64,000 nucleotides of DNA from CAYMTR01 sp964393405. GTDB lineage: Bacteria > Bacteroidota > Bacteroidia > Bacteroidales > Prolixibacteraceae. Position numbers and translations under genes: made by a program. Below the pieces are notes generated by a model that saw only the letters and a list, made by a program, of their open reading frames with translations, was not told the DNA's origin and did no database searches. Of the stretch, positions 62,597-64,000 are shown in pieces; position 1 is the stretch's first letter; each line of letters begins with the position of its first letter. The stretch covers positions 6,381 through 70,380 of the forward strand of contig CAYMTR010000013.1 of NCBI GenBank assembly GCA_964393405.1. Direction: 5' to 3'.

Positions 62597-64000
62597 CTAT
62601 TTCCCGGTTATTGTGACCATTATTTCTTCAAAACTCTCAATCCCTGCCCTTAAATTCTCAATTATGTCATTTGCCAACACATCAGGATCTGGTAAATTGT
62701 CAAGGTCGGTAAGGCTCTTGTCTTTTATCCAGGTTATATCCAGACTTGTCTTATCTCTTTCAATTATTTCATCATAAGTAAACATTCTCCAACGACCTTC
62801 ATGATTTGTATCTGCATTGAATATTTCTTTCCGTTTGTTGGTATTAGTCGGATTGTAACACTCTATAAAATCTTTCAGGTCCTCAAAACGCAATGGGTTT
62901 TTCTTTAGCGTAAAATGTATGTTTGTCCTGAAATCATAAAACCAAATCTCCTTTGTATGGGCGTATTTTGATGCAGGTTTGTTATCGAAGAACAACACAT
63001 TTGCTTTTACTCCTTGTTTGTAGAAAATGCCTGTTGGCAATCGTAAAATAGTATGTAGGTTCGTTGTCTCTAATAATTTTTTTCTAAGGGTTTCACCTGC
63101 ACCACCTTCAAACAAAACATTGTCGGGTAAAACTATTGCAGCCCGTCCATCTGATTTCAGCATTGTATGAATATGTTGAACAAAGTTTAACTGCTTATTG
63201 CTTGTGGTTACCCAAAAGTCCTGACGGTTATAAGTCAAATCCTCGCTGTCTTGTTCTCCTTCGTCATTGGTAAAGGTCATACTGCTTTTTTTGCCGAAAG
63301 GAGGATTAGCCAGCACGTAGTCGGCACGTAACCCTGTATCTGAAATCAATGCATCGGCAGGAGAAATAAACGTATCACTTTCAAAATCACCAATGTTGTG
63401 CAGAAATAAATTCATCAATGCCATACGTCTTGTATTGGCAACAATCTCGTTTCCATGAAACGTTTTCAGCTTGAGAAATTCTTTCTCTTCCCGGGTTAAA
63501 GAGTAATTCGCCGGATTTGCAATAAAATCATACGCAGCTAAAAAAAATCCACCTGTTCCACAAGCCGGATCTGCAATCACTTTCATTGGTTCAGGTCTTA
63601 CGCATTCAACCATTGCACGTATTAAAGCTCTTGGTGTGAAATATTGACCTGCTCCGCTTTTGGTGTCTTCTGCGTTTTTCTCTAAAAGCCCTTCGTAAAT
63701 TTTTCCTTTTACATCGGCTCCCATAGTACTCCACTGCTCCTTGTCAATCATATCAATAAGCTTGAAGAGTTTGGCAGGGTCTTGAATTTTGTTTTGGCTC
63801 TTGGTGAAGATTTGCCCTAACACGCCTTTTGATTGAGATAATTCACGAAGCAATGTTGTGTAGTGACTCTCTAAGTCAGCTCCTCTTTTTGCAGCAAGGC
63901 TTTCCCAATTATAAGCTACTGGAATAGGTAGTTTTCTATTGTAAGGTGGTTTGCTAAATTCATCTGCCATTTTCAGGAAAAGCAAATAAGTTAGTTGCTC
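62597..64000 (-). CDS. hsdM: Type I restriction-modification methylase HsdM, 5' truncated by window
   Basis: DNA adenine methyltransferase subunit of a type I restriction system. The frame stays open to base 64000, giving EQLTYLLFLKMADEF at the edge, the usual HsdM N-terminal helix region, so the start is outside the window and a TTG at 63985 is not the real start. About 467 residues are seen: an N-terminal helical part, the AdoMet site DPACGTGGFFLAAYDFI and the catalytic motif LANPPFGKKSS, and a C-terminal tail. HsdS or HsdR is not in the window. Direction suggests more genes of the system lie upstream, beyond the edge. The 177-base gap to the transporter holds nothing I recognise. Confidence 0.93.
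   Translation of the reverse strand, partial: EQLTYLLFLKMADEFSKPPYNRKLPIPVAYNWESLAAKRGADLESHYTTLLRELSQSKGVLGQIFTKSQNKIQDPAKLFKLIDMIDKEQWSTMGADVKGKIYEGLLEKNAEDTKSGAGQYFTPRALIRAMVECVRPEPMKVIADPACGTGGFFLAAYDFIANPANYSLTREEKEFLKLKTFHGNEIVANTRRMALMNLFLHNIGDFESDTFISPADALISDTGLRADYVLANPPFGKKSSMTFTNDEGEQDSEDLTYNRQDFWVTTSNKQLNFVQHIHTMLKSDGRAAIVLPDNVLFEGGAGETLRKKLLETTNLHTILRLPTGIFYKQGVKANVLFFDNKPASKYAHTKEIWFYDFRTNIHFTLKKNPLRFEDLKDFIECYNPTNTNKRKEIFNADTNHEGRWRMFTYDEIIERDKTSLDITWIKDKSLTDLDNLPDPDVLANDIIENLRAGIESFEEIMVTITGK

Noticed and set aside
1..64000. CRISPR arrays, insertion sequences, rRNA and tRNA genes
   Set aside because: No repeat-spacer pattern, transposase, inverted-end pair, tRNA clover-leaf or rRNA stretch was recognised on either strand.

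Overview
The window is AT-rich chromosomal DNA from a member of the Bacteroidota, most like the Bacteroidales/Marinilabiliales side of the phylum. The evidence is family content: a fused SecDF, type III glutamine synthetase, a T9SS C-terminal sorting domain, a TonB receptor with a carboxypeptidase-regulatory-like N-terminus, DUF4271 beside HemD, DUF5916, GH95, and promoters of the TAnnTTTG type rather than Shine-Dalgarno-led genes. I cannot name genus or species. No rRNA, tRNA, CRISPR array, insertion sequence or prophage was seen. No gap between genes exceeds 300 bases.

Layout. (1) 1-5345: phosphate operon pstC(partial)-pstA-pstB-phoU-phoB-phoR, closed by a strong terminator. (2) 5576-11164: same-strand block of exported proteins: a TonB receptor, a T9SS-sorted secreted protein, a MORN-repeat protein and a small lone regulatory-like domain, probably tied to the phosphate genes. 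A possible small RNA follows (about 11285-11389). (3) 11416-16885, minus strand: GH95 fucosidase, glnN (type III glutamine synthetase) and a class I amidotransferase-like protein that has lost its catalytic Cys. (4) 17088-19391: exported GH43-like plus beta-helix protein. (5) 19392-25142: ATP synthase genes atpB-E-F-H-A-G with a small membrane protein and a bactofilin upstream; atpD and atpC are absent. (6) 25290-29423: rpmF with its DUF177 partner, a sensor kinase with a small membrane protein, and dxs. (7) 29696-39860: OmpA-like lipoprotein, large propeller lipoprotein, outer-membrane barrel, U32 rRNA/tRNA-modification protein, FG-GAP protein, hemD, DUF4271 and a dihydrouridine synthase. (8) 40001-54012: valS, ilvE, secDF, elbB, DUF5916, M16 peptidase, DUF4197. 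(9) 54018-62419, minus strand: five-PAS kinase, lone trpB and an amino-acid ABC transporter of unusual build. (10) 62597-64000: HsdM of a type I restriction system, running off the window edge.

The most unusual locus is the ABC transporter at 58356-62419. One polypeptide carries three tandem [C-lobe + linker + N-lobe] substrate-binding repeats, out of phase with normal binding proteins, followed by the permease. The partner ATPase has a C-terminal domain resembling a degenerate RsbW-type histidine-kinase-like ATPase. This may be a multi-binding, signal-integrating amino-acid importer. Other items worth attention are the Cys-less amidotransferase next to glnN, a palindrome over the glnN promoter, the small RNA candidate, and the phosphate-linked exported gene block.
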